Below, in pieces: positions 25,843-32,937 of a stretch of DNA of 64,000 nucleotides. Origin of the DNA: JABDII01 sp963815325 (lineage in GTDB: Bacteria; Gemmatimonadota; Gemmatimonadetes; Gemmatimonadales; GWC2-71-9); contig CAWFGG010000002.1 of NCBI GenBank assembly GCA_963815325.1, positions 248,001 to 312,000 on the forward strand, given 5' to 3'. The notes under the pieces are model-generated. The model was not told the DNA's origin and ran no database searches. It saw nothing but the letters and a program-made list of their open reading frames with translations. Position numbers and translations under genes: made by a program. The number at the start of each line of letters is the position of its first letter. The first letter of the stretch is position 1.

Positions 25843-26672
25843 CAGGCGAGACCGCGCCGGAAGTCGGCCGCTCGTTGGAGATAGTCCCGAAGCTTTTCCG
25901 CATCTCGCGCCTCGAGCAGCGCCTTGAGAGCGGAGAGCTCGTGTTCAGTATTCGTCAGCGCTTCCAGCACCGGCTCGGCGTTCTCCATGAGGAGATCGGC
26001 CCATTCCTCCGGGCTGCTCGCGGCGAGGCGCGTTGCGTCCCGCGCTCCGGACCCGAACGAGACTCCTCCCAGGCGACGCTCCGCCAGCGTCTTGGCGAGG
26101 ACACTGGAGACGGCCTGCGGCAGGTGGCGGGTCCAGGCAATCTGCTGGTCATGGCGTTCGGCCTCGATCAAAACCGGCGCCGCCTCCATCACCTCGGACC
26201 AGAAGTGCATGATCTGCCGGGCCGCCGGCTCTCCCCTCATGGGATCCGTGGGGCACACGTACACCACGGCGTGGCGAAAGCGATCGGTGGCGTGCTCACC
26301 GGCTCGCGGCAGCGGATGCGACCCGGCAAACCGCTCGGTGAGCCCGTGGCCGGTCGCCGCTCGACAGACGGGACCCTTGACGCTCCCGACATCGGTCAGA
26401 AAGGCATCGGGCGGTGCGTGGGCCGCGAGTGACGCGACGAGGCGAATCGTGTCGCTCGATCGGGCTGCAATCACGATGAGATTGGCGTCGCGGACCGCCT
26501 GTTCCGGCGAGAGGGCCATATCTGAAATGGCCTCGGCTTTGAGCGCGCGTACCGCCGTCGCCGGTATCGGTGAATACCCTATGACCCGGGGGACCCCCGC
26601 ACGGCGGGCCTGCCGGGCGAGCGAAACGCCGATCGCCTCGAGGCCGATGACTGCCAACGTAGCTGGACGCAC
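25842..26672 (-). CDS. tyrA: Prephenate dehydrogenase family protein with altered dinucleotide loop
   Basis: A 276-residue protein whose layout is that of TyrA: N-terminal Rossmann domain, then a helical domain with TDVGSVKGPV (about 93-102) and FAGSHPLPRAGEHA, the region that normally reads GGHPMAGSE and carries the catalytic histidine. The nucleotide loop is unusual: VIGLEAIGVSLA, so the usual GxGxxG has Glu at its second glycine. It may still bind NAD(P) or may have changed cofactor use. The start codon is GTG. It is the first gene of a tyrA-aroA-cmk-rpsA run. Confidence 0.8.
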   Translation of the reverse strand: MRPATLAVIGLEAIGVSLARQARRAGVPRVIGYSPIPATAVRALKAEAISDMALSPEQAVRDANLIVIAARSSDTIRLVASLAAHAPPDAFLTDVGSVKGPVCRAATGHGLTERFAGSHPLPRAGEHATDRFRHAVVYVCPTDPMRGEPAARQIMHFWSEVMEAAPVLIEAERHDQQIAWTRHLPQAVSSVLAKTLAERRLGGVSFGSGARDATRLAASSPEEWADLLMENAEPVLEALTNTEHELSALKALLEARDAEKLRDYLQRAADFRRGLA

Positions 26673-26717
26673 CAGAGGACTCGCCGGTCGGGACGGAAGG
26701 ATGGCGGTTAGCAGCGA

Positions 26718-26746
26718 ATTCTACGCGGTGGACAACGCTTTCTCAA
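26718..26746 (-). promoter_or_regulatory. Sigma70-type promoter of tyrA-aroA-cmk-rpsA
   Basis: TTGAGA and TAGAAT, spaced 17 bases, on the minus strand. RNA would start near 26711, giving a leader of about 40 bases before the GTG of tyrA. Confidence 0.65.
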
Positions 26747-26766
26747 CGCGGGCAGGGAGGTGCGCT

Positions 26767-26781
26767 TGGCGCGGTTTTGGC
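26767..26781 (+). promoter_or_regulatory. Sigma54-like -24/-12 element before the single-domain response regulator
   Basis: TGGCGCGGTTTTGGC on the plus strand matches 9 of 11 defined positions of the TGGCACG-N4-TTGC consensus and has the required 10 bases between GG and GC. The ATG of the response regulator is 50 bases downstream, with GAGGGAG eight bases before it. A GC-rich chance match is possible. Confidence 0.35.
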
Positions 26782-26831
26782 GTATTGTTGGCGCACGGCG
26801 CTCAGGCGCACACAGCGAGGGAGCATTCCTG

Positions 26832-27209
26832 ATGGCGACGATTGTAATCGTGGAAGACAACCCCGACAACATGAAGCTCATCCAGACCCTGCTCCGGCTC
26901 AAGGGCCATGCGCTGACGGGCCTCGAGAACGGCGAGGGGCTCATGGCGGCCTTGGAGCGGGAGCGTCCGGACTTGGTCCTCATGGACATTCAGCTCCCCG
27001 AGCGCGATGGCTACGCCCTTCTCGAGGATATCCGCAACTCGGCCCATGCGGCCACACGGGTCATCGCCCTCACCGCGCATGCCATGGCCGGCGATCGCGA
27101 GCGGGCGCTGACTGCTGGGTTCGACGGCTACATTACCAAGCCGATCAGCGTCCGCGACTTTCCCGAGCAAGTCGCCCGAGTTCTCGCGGGCGAGCGGCTC
27201 GACGCCTAG
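26832..27209 (+). CDS. Single-domain response regulator (DivK/CheY-like)
   Basis: A 125-residue stand-alone receiver domain. ATIVIVEDNPDNMKLIQ carries the acidic pair, LVLMDIQLPERDG has the phospho-acceptor Asp (about residue 53), TRVIALTAHAM has the conserved Thr/Ala, and GYITKPISVRDF holds the lysine. There is no output domain, so it acts by protein contact or as a phosphorelay intermediate; the sequence style resembles DivK and other polarity or chemotaxis relays. The ATG at 26832 has GAGGGAG eight bases upstream. It is transcribed divergently from tyrA. Confidence 0.92.
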   Translation: MATIVIVEDNPDNMKLIQTLLRLKGHALTGLENGEGLMAALERERPDLVLMDIQLPERDGYALLEDIRNSAHAATRVIALTAHAMAGDRERALTAGFDGYITKPISVRDFPEQVARVLAGERLDA

Positions 27210-27313
27210 GGCCGGCCACGCGGTCGGGGTGATGTGGCAGATTGCCAGGTCTCGGGCGCCGGGAGTCCTCCAACGGCGACCCCAGGGGGGCATTCTCGGG
27301 TATCCAGCCCCGG

Positions 27314-27332
27314 GGAGGTATGGCATACCTCC
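27314..27332. repeat. 19-bp palindrome in the leader of the pilin pair
   Basis: GGAGGTATG and CATACCTCC, 9-bp perfect arms around one base, flanked by CCCGG-type sequence on both sides. No U-tract follows. It overlaps a sigma54-like element and could be a regulator site, or a hairpin at the 3' end of the preceding response-regulator transcript. Confidence 0.6.
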
Positions 27333-27335
27333 TGC
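27321..27335 (+). promoter_or_regulatory. Sigma54-like promoter before the membrane protein/pilin pair
   Basis: TGGCATACCTCCTGC on the plus strand has GG and GC exactly 10 bases apart and matches 8 of 11 defined positions of the -24/-12 consensus. The next start codon is 60 bases downstream. Type IV pilin genes are classically sigma54-dependent, and an NtrC-family activator is encoded 2 kb away. The match is moderate. Confidence 0.4.
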
Positions 27336-27394
27336 CCGGGTTGACCCCTTTGGGCCCCACGTAGGGCCGGTGACCTGCAGGGAGACGCCCCCGC

Positions 27395-27910
27395 ATGCCT
27401 GATGAACGGCGGAAGGGATACGGCCGACGCGCCATGGATACCAAGGAGGCGTTGCTCGATGCGGCGCAGAACGCGCTCGAATCCGAGGCCGAGCTTCAGC
27501 ACGCCCGTAACCGCGAACCGAAGCATCGCCGCCGGCGTCGAGTCTTGCCCGGGGTCCTTGCACTAACGGTAGCCTTTTCGCTCTATGCCCTGCTCACCCG
27601 TCCCGCGTGGCTTCAGACTCCTCCCTTGCCGTCGGATCCCCCGGCGGTTCAGGAAGCCAATCTGCGCATCGTCATGTACACCCAGGCCATGCGAGTCGAG
27701 ACTTTCGTGGCGCAATATGGACGATTGCCCGCGACATTGAGCGAGGCCCACGCTGCGGCAGAAGGCACCTGGCTCGAGCCGCTCGAAGGCAACGCCTTTG
27801 CGCTCCACGGGACCATCGACTCGGTGGAACTCACGTTGCGCTCGACCGACGTCTTCCGCGACTTTCTGGGTGACAGTTTCGAGGTACTGGCCGCGCGAGG
27901 TAGGCCATGA
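27395..27910 (+). CDS. Single-pass membrane protein paired with pilin, function unknown
   Basis: 171 residues: a charged cytoplasmic N-terminus of about 48 residues ending in RRRRR, one membrane segment at about 51-67 (LPGVLALTVAFSLYALL), and a small periplasmic domain (about 75-170) with YGRLPATLSEAHAAAEG and a WLEPLEGNAFAL-like strand. The topology and size recall minor pilus-assembly or pilin-like proteins without a prepilin peptidase site. The AGGGAG ten bases upstream supports the ATG at 27395. Its stop overlaps the start of the pilin gene (ATGA). I do not recognise a family. Confidence 0.75.
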   Translation: MPDERRKGYGRRAMDTKEALLDAAQNALESEAELQHARNREPKHRRRRRVLPGVLALTVAFSLYALLTRPAWLQTPPLPSDPPAVQEANLRIVMYTQAMRVETFVAQYGRLPATLSEAHAAAEGTWLEPLEGNAFALHGTIDSVELTLRSTDVFRDFLGDSFEVLAARGRP

Positions 27911-28359
27911 AGCGACGTCGAGGCTTTACGTTCATCGAAATCCTGATGGTGATGATCATCATCGGGTTGTTGAGCAGTATGGCCATCCTCAAGTACATCG
28001 ACCTGAAGCGCCAGGCGTATGCCGTGAAGGTCGCGAGCGAAATCCACGCGGTACGGGTTGGGGCGTTTAACTACTGGGCGGACTACCAAATGTGGCCACC
28101 GGACATGGGCCCCGGCGTGGCACCGCCGCCGCTCGTGCCCTACCTCCCCGGCTTTACCTTTGCCGGCCCGGATTACACCCTCGATTGGGATAATTTGACC
28201 GGTGGGGGCGGAGTCGCATTCCTCGTCGGGATCACCATGTCGACGGCCGACGCCAAGTTGCTCGCTTCGGTCAAGCGAAACCTCGGTACCACCAACCCGT
28301 GGTACCTGAACGGGAATTCCCTGACCTACATCATCGTCGGCCCGAGCGGGGTGTTCTAG
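27907..28359 (+). CDS. Type IV pilin / pseudopilin-like protein
   Basis: A 150-residue prepilin-like protein. A short basic leader (MKRRRG) is followed by FTFIEILMVMIIIGLLSS. That gives the prepilin peptidase cleavage site after Gly6, methylated Phe at +1, Glu at +5 and the hydrophobic alpha1 helix. The globular part has GGGGVAFLVGITMSTADAKLL. It is smaller than major pilins of many Gram-negatives and has few cysteines, as in GspG/PilA-like proteins. No pilus ATPase, secretin or prepilin peptidase gene is nearby. Its stop codon shares CTAG with that of the convergent ppk2. Confidence 0.9.
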   Translation: MKRRRGFTFIEILMVMIIIGLLSSMAILKYIDLKRQAYAVKVASEIHAVRVGAFNYWADYQMWPPDMGPGVAPPPLVPYLPGFTFAGPDYTLDWDNLTGGGGVAFLVGITMSTADAKLLASVKRNLGTTNPWYLNGNSLTYIIVGPSGVF

Positions 28360-29174
28360 CCCTTCGTGGAATCGAGCGCGGACGCGTAGCGCTGCACTCC
28401 AGGGTCGGCCGTCGGAAATTCCGGATTCATTCTCTCGAGCGCATCCACTACCACCTCAGCCACGAGCAGGTCGCGGGCGGATTTGCTGTCCGCCGGTACC
28501 ACGTACCACGGCGCCCAGTCGGTGCTGCACGTGGCCAACGCCTCGCGATAGGCCTCGGTGTAATCGTCCCAGTCATTCCGCGCGGTGAGGTCATCGGGAT
28601 TGAACTTCCAGTTCCGCTTTGGGTCCTTGAGCCGCCGGAGCAGCCGTTGGCGCTGCTCGTCTTTGGAGACGTGCAGGAAGAACTTGAGGATGGTGACGTC
28701 ACTCTCACTCAGCATCCGCTCGAAGTCGTTGATCTGCTCGTAGCGCTTCCGCCAGACCTTCTCGGGCACCAGATCCAGCACCCGGACCACCAGCACGTCC
28801 TCATAGTGCGAGCGATTGAAGATCCCGATCATGCCGCGGCCCGGGACCTCACTGTGGATCCGCCAGAGATAATCCTGCTGGAGCTCGCGGGTGGTCGGCT
28901 TGCCGTAGCCGGTGACGCGGCATCCCTGCGGGTTGAGCGTGCCGAACACCCGGCGGATGGTGCCGTCCTTGCCACCGGCATCGCGCGCCTGGAGCACGAC
29001 GAGGAGGGCCTGCTTCCGCTCCGCGAAGAGCCGCCGCTGCAGCTCGATCATGCGCTGGTGGAGCGCCTGGAGCTGGGCCTGTCGTTCCGGCTTATCGGGC
29101 AGGCCTTTGGGCCGTTGGGCGTCGGCGTCATCCAGCGCGGGGTCCTGGCCGAGTGTGACTGGTCGAAGCATCAT
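28356..29174 (-). CDS. ppk2: Polyphosphate kinase 2 family protein
   Basis: About 272 residues of the PPK2 family, transferring phosphate between polyphosphate and nucleotides. The P-loop-like LQARDAGGKDGTIRRVFGTL (about 62-81) and the lid motif GIFNRSHYEDVLVVRV, followed by FFLHVSKDEQRQRL, are complete. NPQGCRVTGYGKPT resembles the class III type, which can phosphorylate both NMP and NDP, but the class is not certain. The ATGs at 29174 and 29171 are the sensible starts; an upstream extension to 29306 looks random. It converges with the pilin gene. Confidence 0.9.
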   Translation of the reverse strand: MMLRPVTLGQDPALDDADAQRPKGLPDKPERQAQLQALHQRMIELQRRLFAERKQALLVVLQARDAGGKDGTIRRVFGTLNPQGCRVTGYGKPTTRELQQDYLWRIHSEVPGRGMIGIFNRSHYEDVLVVRVLDLVPEKVWRKRYEQINDFERMLSESDVTILKFFLHVSKDEQRQRLLRRLKDPKRNWKFNPDDLTARNDWDDYTEAYREALATCSTDWAPWYVVPADSKSARDLLVAEVVVDALERMNPEFPTADPGVQRYASALDSTKG

Positions 29175-29353
29175 GGAATCGTGACTCGAAGAGTGGTGGC
29201 AAAAGGGGGACGATTCATCAGATCCAGAACTTGAAAAGGGGCAGAGGAGTCCGCAAGGCTGGTCCAGGATCACGATCCCGCGGGGTCGGTCTCGCTTGAC
29301 CGTCACTTGACGTTGCAGCCCGACTTTCGGTGTGTCTCACTCGGGAGGCACCG

Positions 29354-29464
29354 ATGCGATGCATATATCTCTTTGCCGTTCTCCTCCTCGCGCCGGCAAC
29401 CGGCGCCCTCGCCCAAGAGCAGCCACTACCCCTCGAGCCCGGGCGATTGGCGAGGGTGGAATAG
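29354..29464 (+). CDS. 36-residue signal-peptide ORF, possible gene remnant
   Basis: ATG with a near-perfect Shine-Dalgarno (CGGGAGG, about five bases upstream) opens a 36-codon frame. Residues 1-20 look like a classical signal peptide (MRCIYLFAVLLLAPATGALA) followed by QEQPLP and a stop. Either this is a very short secreted peptide or the 5' remnant of a gene whose rest was lost; no continuation is visible in other frames. It faces the NtrC gene and overlaps a weak minus-strand ORF. Confidence 0.4.
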   Translation: MRCIYLFAVLLLAPATGALAQEQPLPLEPGRLARVE

Positions 29465-29644
29465 GGTCTCCTCGCGGCCCACCATATGCAAACGGGACAG
29501 GTCAAACTGCGAGACTGCCAAGCCATAGAAGGTCTTCCCGTCGCACTGCAGGAAGACGCTCTCGTCGAACAGCGACCTGCGGTTGGGAGTCCAGCAAGGA
29601 CCGGACCCGGACCGGCTCAGGTCAGCGCAATCGTGTTCAGCCAT
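29426..29644 (-). CDS. Small hypothetical protein after the NtrC-type regulator gene
   Basis: A 72-residue frame from an ATG at 29644 (a TTG three codons earlier is possible). The sequence has an ordinary soluble-protein composition around residues 25-60 (SLFDESVFLQCDGKTFYG, LSRLHMVGREETLFHP) and two cysteines. It lacks a Shine-Dalgarno motif and overlaps the plus-strand short ORF at its end. It fills most of the 243-base space between that ORF and the regulator gene. I cannot name a family, and it may not be expressed. Confidence 0.3.
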   Translation of the reverse strand: MAEHDCADLSRSGSGPCWTPNRRSLFDESVFLQCDGKTFYGLAVSQFDLSRLHMVGREETLFHPRQSPGLEG

Positions 29645-29707
29645 GGCGTACAACGTGGCTTCACGACACGGAACTCGCCACGACCAGGAGGTTCACCCTC
29701 GGGCTTC

Positions 29708-31048
29708 TCAGCCGATCGAATCGCGCTTCAGTTTCTCTCGCAAGGTCTTGCGATCGATGCCGAGAATCTCAGCGGCCCGCGTCTTGTTGCCGTCCACGCT
29801 TGCCAGGACATTGCGCACGTGCTCGGCCTCGATTTCGGCCAGCGTGCAGTTCCGGCCGACGCCGCTCCCGACCGAGTAGCGCATCACTGCCGGTAAGTCG
29901 GGGATATCTACGACACCGCCTTCGCTCATGACCAGGAGCCGGTGAATCACGTTTTCCAATTCGCGCACGTTTCCCGGCCAATGATAGCGACGGAACGCAT
30001 CCAGCACGCCGTCAGAGAACTGCGGTGGTGCCCTGCCCAACTCGTCGGAGTACTTGAGGACGAAGTGTCGCGCGAGGAGGATGGCGTCGTCGTCCCGGTC
30101 CCTCAAGGGCGGAACGTCGATCGGGATCACGTTGACTCGGAAATACAGGTCCTCACGGAACAACTGCCTGCGAACCAGGTCGAGCAGGTTCTTGTTGGTG
30201 GCGGCAATGACGCGCACATCTACCTTCAGTTGCTGGGTGCCACCGACCATACGGATCTCCTTGTCCTGAAGCACTCGAAGGAGCTTGACTTGCATGGCCA
30301 GGCTGGTCTCACTGATCTCGTCCAGGAAGACTGTGCCGCCGTCCGCCGCCTGGAAGAAGCCGGCCCGCGAGGTCGTGGCCCCTGTAAACGCGCCTCTCAC
30401 GTGACCAAACAGCTCACTCTCCACCAAACCTTCCGGAATACCGCCGCAGTTGATGGGCACAAAGGGCGCCCGAGCCCGTGATCCGTGGTAGTGAATCCCT
30501 CTGGCCACCAGCTCCTTCCCGGTGCCACTCTCGCCGGTGATGAGCACAGTCGATGGCGTAGAAGCGGCCTTCACCAGCGCATCATAAACCCGTTGCATCG
30601 CCTCGGATTCGCCGACCAGCCCAACAGCATGGATTGGTGCCGTTCCGCCGTAGGAGTTCGCTGCGCGGCGAAAGCGTGCCTTCTGAAGCGCGTCGCGCAC
30701 CGCGGCAAGGAGTTCGGAGTCGGTGAACGGCTTGGCGAGATAGTCCTCGGCTCCCTCCTTTACCGCCGTCACGGCCGTTTCGATGGAGGCATAGCCGGTG
30801 ATCATGATGACCCCAACTTCTTTGAACCGTGCGCGCACGTGCCTGATCAGATCAATCCCGCCGACCTTGGGCATCTTGAGGTCGGTGATGACGAGGTCCA
30901 CGGGTGTCGCCTCGAGGATCCCGGTGGCCTCCGCAACGCCGGGCGCGGTCATCACGTGATAGCCTTCCGCTATCAAGTTACGGCTGAGCACCTCCCGTGC
31001 GTCGGGTGAATCATCGACGACCAGGATCCGTTCCTTCTGGCCGCTCAC
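29708..31048 (-). CDS. NtrC-family sigma54-dependent response regulator
   Basis: A 446-residue three-domain activator: receiver (ILVVDDSPDAREVL, phospho-Asp in VDLVITDLKMPKVGG, about residue 55), AAA+ domain with Walker A GESGTGKELVARGIHY (about 172-187), the sigma54-contacting GAFTGATTSRAG loop, Walker B GGTVFLDEI, and a C-terminal Fis-type helix-turn-helix (TRAAEILGIDRKTLREKLKR). It is complete, so it should activate RpoN promoters in response to phosphorylation. It overlaps the kinase gene by 4 bases, a clear partner pair. Confidence 0.96.
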   Translation of the reverse strand: MSGQKERILVVDDSPDAREVLSRNLIAEGYHVMTAPGVAEATGILEATPVDLVITDLKMPKVGGIDLIRHVRARFKEVGVIMITGYASIETAVTAVKEGAEDYLAKPFTDSELLAAVRDALQKARFRRAANSYGGTAPIHAVGLVGESEAMQRVYDALVKAASTPSTVLITGESGTGKELVARGIHYHGSRARAPFVPINCGGIPEGLVESELFGHVRGAFTGATTSRAGFFQAADGGTVFLDEISETSLAMQVKLLRVLQDKEIRMVGGTQQLKVDVRVIAATNKNLLDLVRRQLFREDLYFRVNVIPIDVPPLRDRDDDAILLARHFVLKYSDELGRAPPQFSDGVLDAFRRYHWPGNVRELENVIHRLLVMSEGGVVDIPDLPAVMRYSVGSGVGRNCTLAEIEAEHVRNVLASVDGNKTRAAEILGIDRKTLREKLKRDSIG

Positions 31049-32754
31049 GGCTTGGTTTCCTGACCCACCCGGCCCCCCGGTGTGGCCGAGAGTGGCAGTC
31101 GCACAACGAACTTGGCACCGTTGCCACTCTTACTCTCAACGTCGATTGTGCCGCCATGGCCCGTAACGATTCCATGTACCACAGACAGACCCAGCCCGGT
31201 CCCTTCTCCAACGTCCTTGGTCGTGAAGAACGGACTGAAGAGCTTTGCCAGGACGTCCTCGGCCATCCCGACGCCGGTATCCTGTACCCCGATGACGGCT
31301 GTGTTGCCGTCCAGGCGCGTTGCGATCGTCAGTACGCCCCCGCCTGGCATTGCGTGCACCGCGTTTACGGCCAGGTTAATGAGTACTTGCTTGAGCTGAA
31401 GTGGATCCGCGGGCACGGTGGGTAACGCGGCATCGAAGTCGGTCACGATATCGATGCCCTGAGTCGCACACCGCCCCCTCACCAACGAGCAGGCATCTTG
31501 GACGATGTCGGCGAGCGACACCCACGTCTTTTGGATGGGCGCTTGTCGGGCAAAGAGCTTCAACTTGTTGACGATCTCCCGAGCCTGAAGACAGGAGGCA
31601 ATGATCCTATCCAGGTCGTTCGCGGTGCTCTCCGTCACCGCGGAGCCCTTTCGGGCTAGCTGTGCAAATCCCAGAATGCCGCCGAGCGGCTCGTTGATCT
31701 CGTGCGCGACGCCCGCTGCCAAGTGGCCGATGGTGGCCAATCGGTCGGCGTGACGAAGTTGCTGCTCCAACAGTAATCGTTCCGCGGAGGCTTGGCGTCG
31801 CTTGACAAACCCCTCGATCTCCCTCGCGACCGCGTTGATCAGGTGCTCCTCTTCTTGCAGGAACGGTTCCCTCACGCCGTATGGCACCTCCTGGACGTAT
31901 CCGACCTCGATCGTCCCACGACATGCCCCGTTCACGACGATGTTCGCAACCTGCCGTACGTATGTCGCCTCGATATCGCCCGTTACGTGCTCCGATTCGT
32001 CGAGGACAATTCGAGCCACCGCCAATTCGGGATACTGCCACGCGGCCGGCAGCGCCTCGACGATCCGACTGAGAGCTGCCTCCGGACTGTCTCCGCTTTC
32101 CTCGATCACCCGCGCGATGCGGTAGAGGCACGTCAGCTCCTTGACGCGCTCCCTCAGTGCGGATCGTGCCCGCCGCTCAGCGATCGCGAACCCGACTGTC
32201 TCCACCAGGGCCTCGTACAGCTCCATCGTGTCGTGCGCAAACGCATCCCGCTGCGCACATTCAAGCTGCAGGATGCCGAAGTTGTTGTCATCGATGACGA
32301 AGGGAACGAGCGCCATTGAGGTGATGTGGGAGCTGCCTGATTCGGCGGGTTGCCGAGACGAGTACGGTCCCACAGTCTCAGCCACATCCCCGGTCCAGAA
32401 ACTGCCGTACGGCGTAAAGCACTGCGATGGGAGAGCCGGCTTCCTTTCGAGTTCATCCCGCACGAGCCGCCCGAGGTCGGATCGGTCTATCTCGACCAGC
32501 GGCCTTGAGCCATCCCTCGGTCCGTCAGCGCTGGAGGGTTCGAAGAGAAATGATCGCTCGGGCCTGGCGCTCGCCCGCACCCGATACTCCACCTGGCCGT
32601 GGACCCGGATCTCGAGCGCATCGCAATCCGAGTACTGCAGCAGCAGGTCCGACAGACCCCTCAGGAACTCGACTCGCGGGATCGCCTGGTTCGCCAGATT
32701 CACTATCCGGCGTGAGAGTTCGAAACTCCTTAACGACCGCCCAGTCGTCTGCAT
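31045..32754 (-). CDS. Soluble GAF-domain histidine kinase, partner of the NtrC-type regulator
   Basis: A 569-residue kinase without membrane segments. Two GAF-like sensor regions are visible at about 95-195 (ending DAFAHDTMELYEALVETVGFAIAERRA) and about 205-315. Then come the H-box LAAGVAHEINEPLGGILGFAQLA (histidine about 350), the N-box DPLQLKQVLINLAVNAVHAM, and G-boxes DTGVGM and GTGLGLSV. Signals sensed by cytosolic GAF kinases are often small molecules or redox state, so the adjoining redox operon is a plausible target. A strong GGGGGG purine run sits before the ATG. It is 183 bases downstream of the GltB-like gene. Confidence 0.93.
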   Translation of the reverse strand: MQTTGRSLRSFELSRRIVNLANQAIPRVEFLRGLSDLLLQYSDCDALEIRVHGQVEYRVRASARPERSFLFEPSSADGPRDGSRPLVEIDRSDLGRLVRDELERKPALPSQCFTPYGSFWTGDVAETVGPYSSRQPAESGSSHITSMALVPFVIDDNNFGILQLECAQRDAFAHDTMELYEALVETVGFAIAERRARSALRERVKELTCLYRIARVIEESGDSPEAALSRIVEALPAAWQYPELAVARIVLDESEHVTGDIEATYVRQVANIVVNGACRGTIEVGYVQEVPYGVREPFLQEEEHLINAVAREIEGFVKRRQASAERLLLEQQLRHADRLATIGHLAAGVAHEINEPLGGILGFAQLARKGSAVTESTANDLDRIIASCLQAREIVNKLKLFARQAPIQKTWVSLADIVQDACSLVRGRCATQGIDIVTDFDAALPTVPADPLQLKQVLINLAVNAVHAMPGGGVLTIATRLDGNTAVIGVQDTGVGMAEDVLAKLFSPFFTTKDVGEGTGLGLSVVHGIVTGHGGTIDVESKSGNGAKFVVRLPLSATPGGRVGQETKP

Positions 32755-32889
32755 GTCCCCCCTGCTCCATCTCGGCTCGGTGCCCAGCCTGGGCGCCGAT
32801 CGATGGATGTCCGCCAGGCATCACGGAGTCTCGGTGTCCGCTCCGTAACCCTAGCCGGCCCACCGTCGCTCGGCTGACGACAAACGTAG

Positions 32890-32907
32890 TCGGTCCCTGG
32901 GTACCGA
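32890..32907. repeat. Inverted repeat in the GltB-like to kinase gap
   Basis: TCGGT and ACCGA arms around 8 bases, in the 183-base gap before the kinase gene. It could be part of a hairpin after the GltB-like gene or a regulator site. No U-tract and no clear promoter were found in this gap. Confidence 0.3.
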
Positions 32908-32937
32908 GGAACGGTTCCAACACAAGACGTCTGCCGG

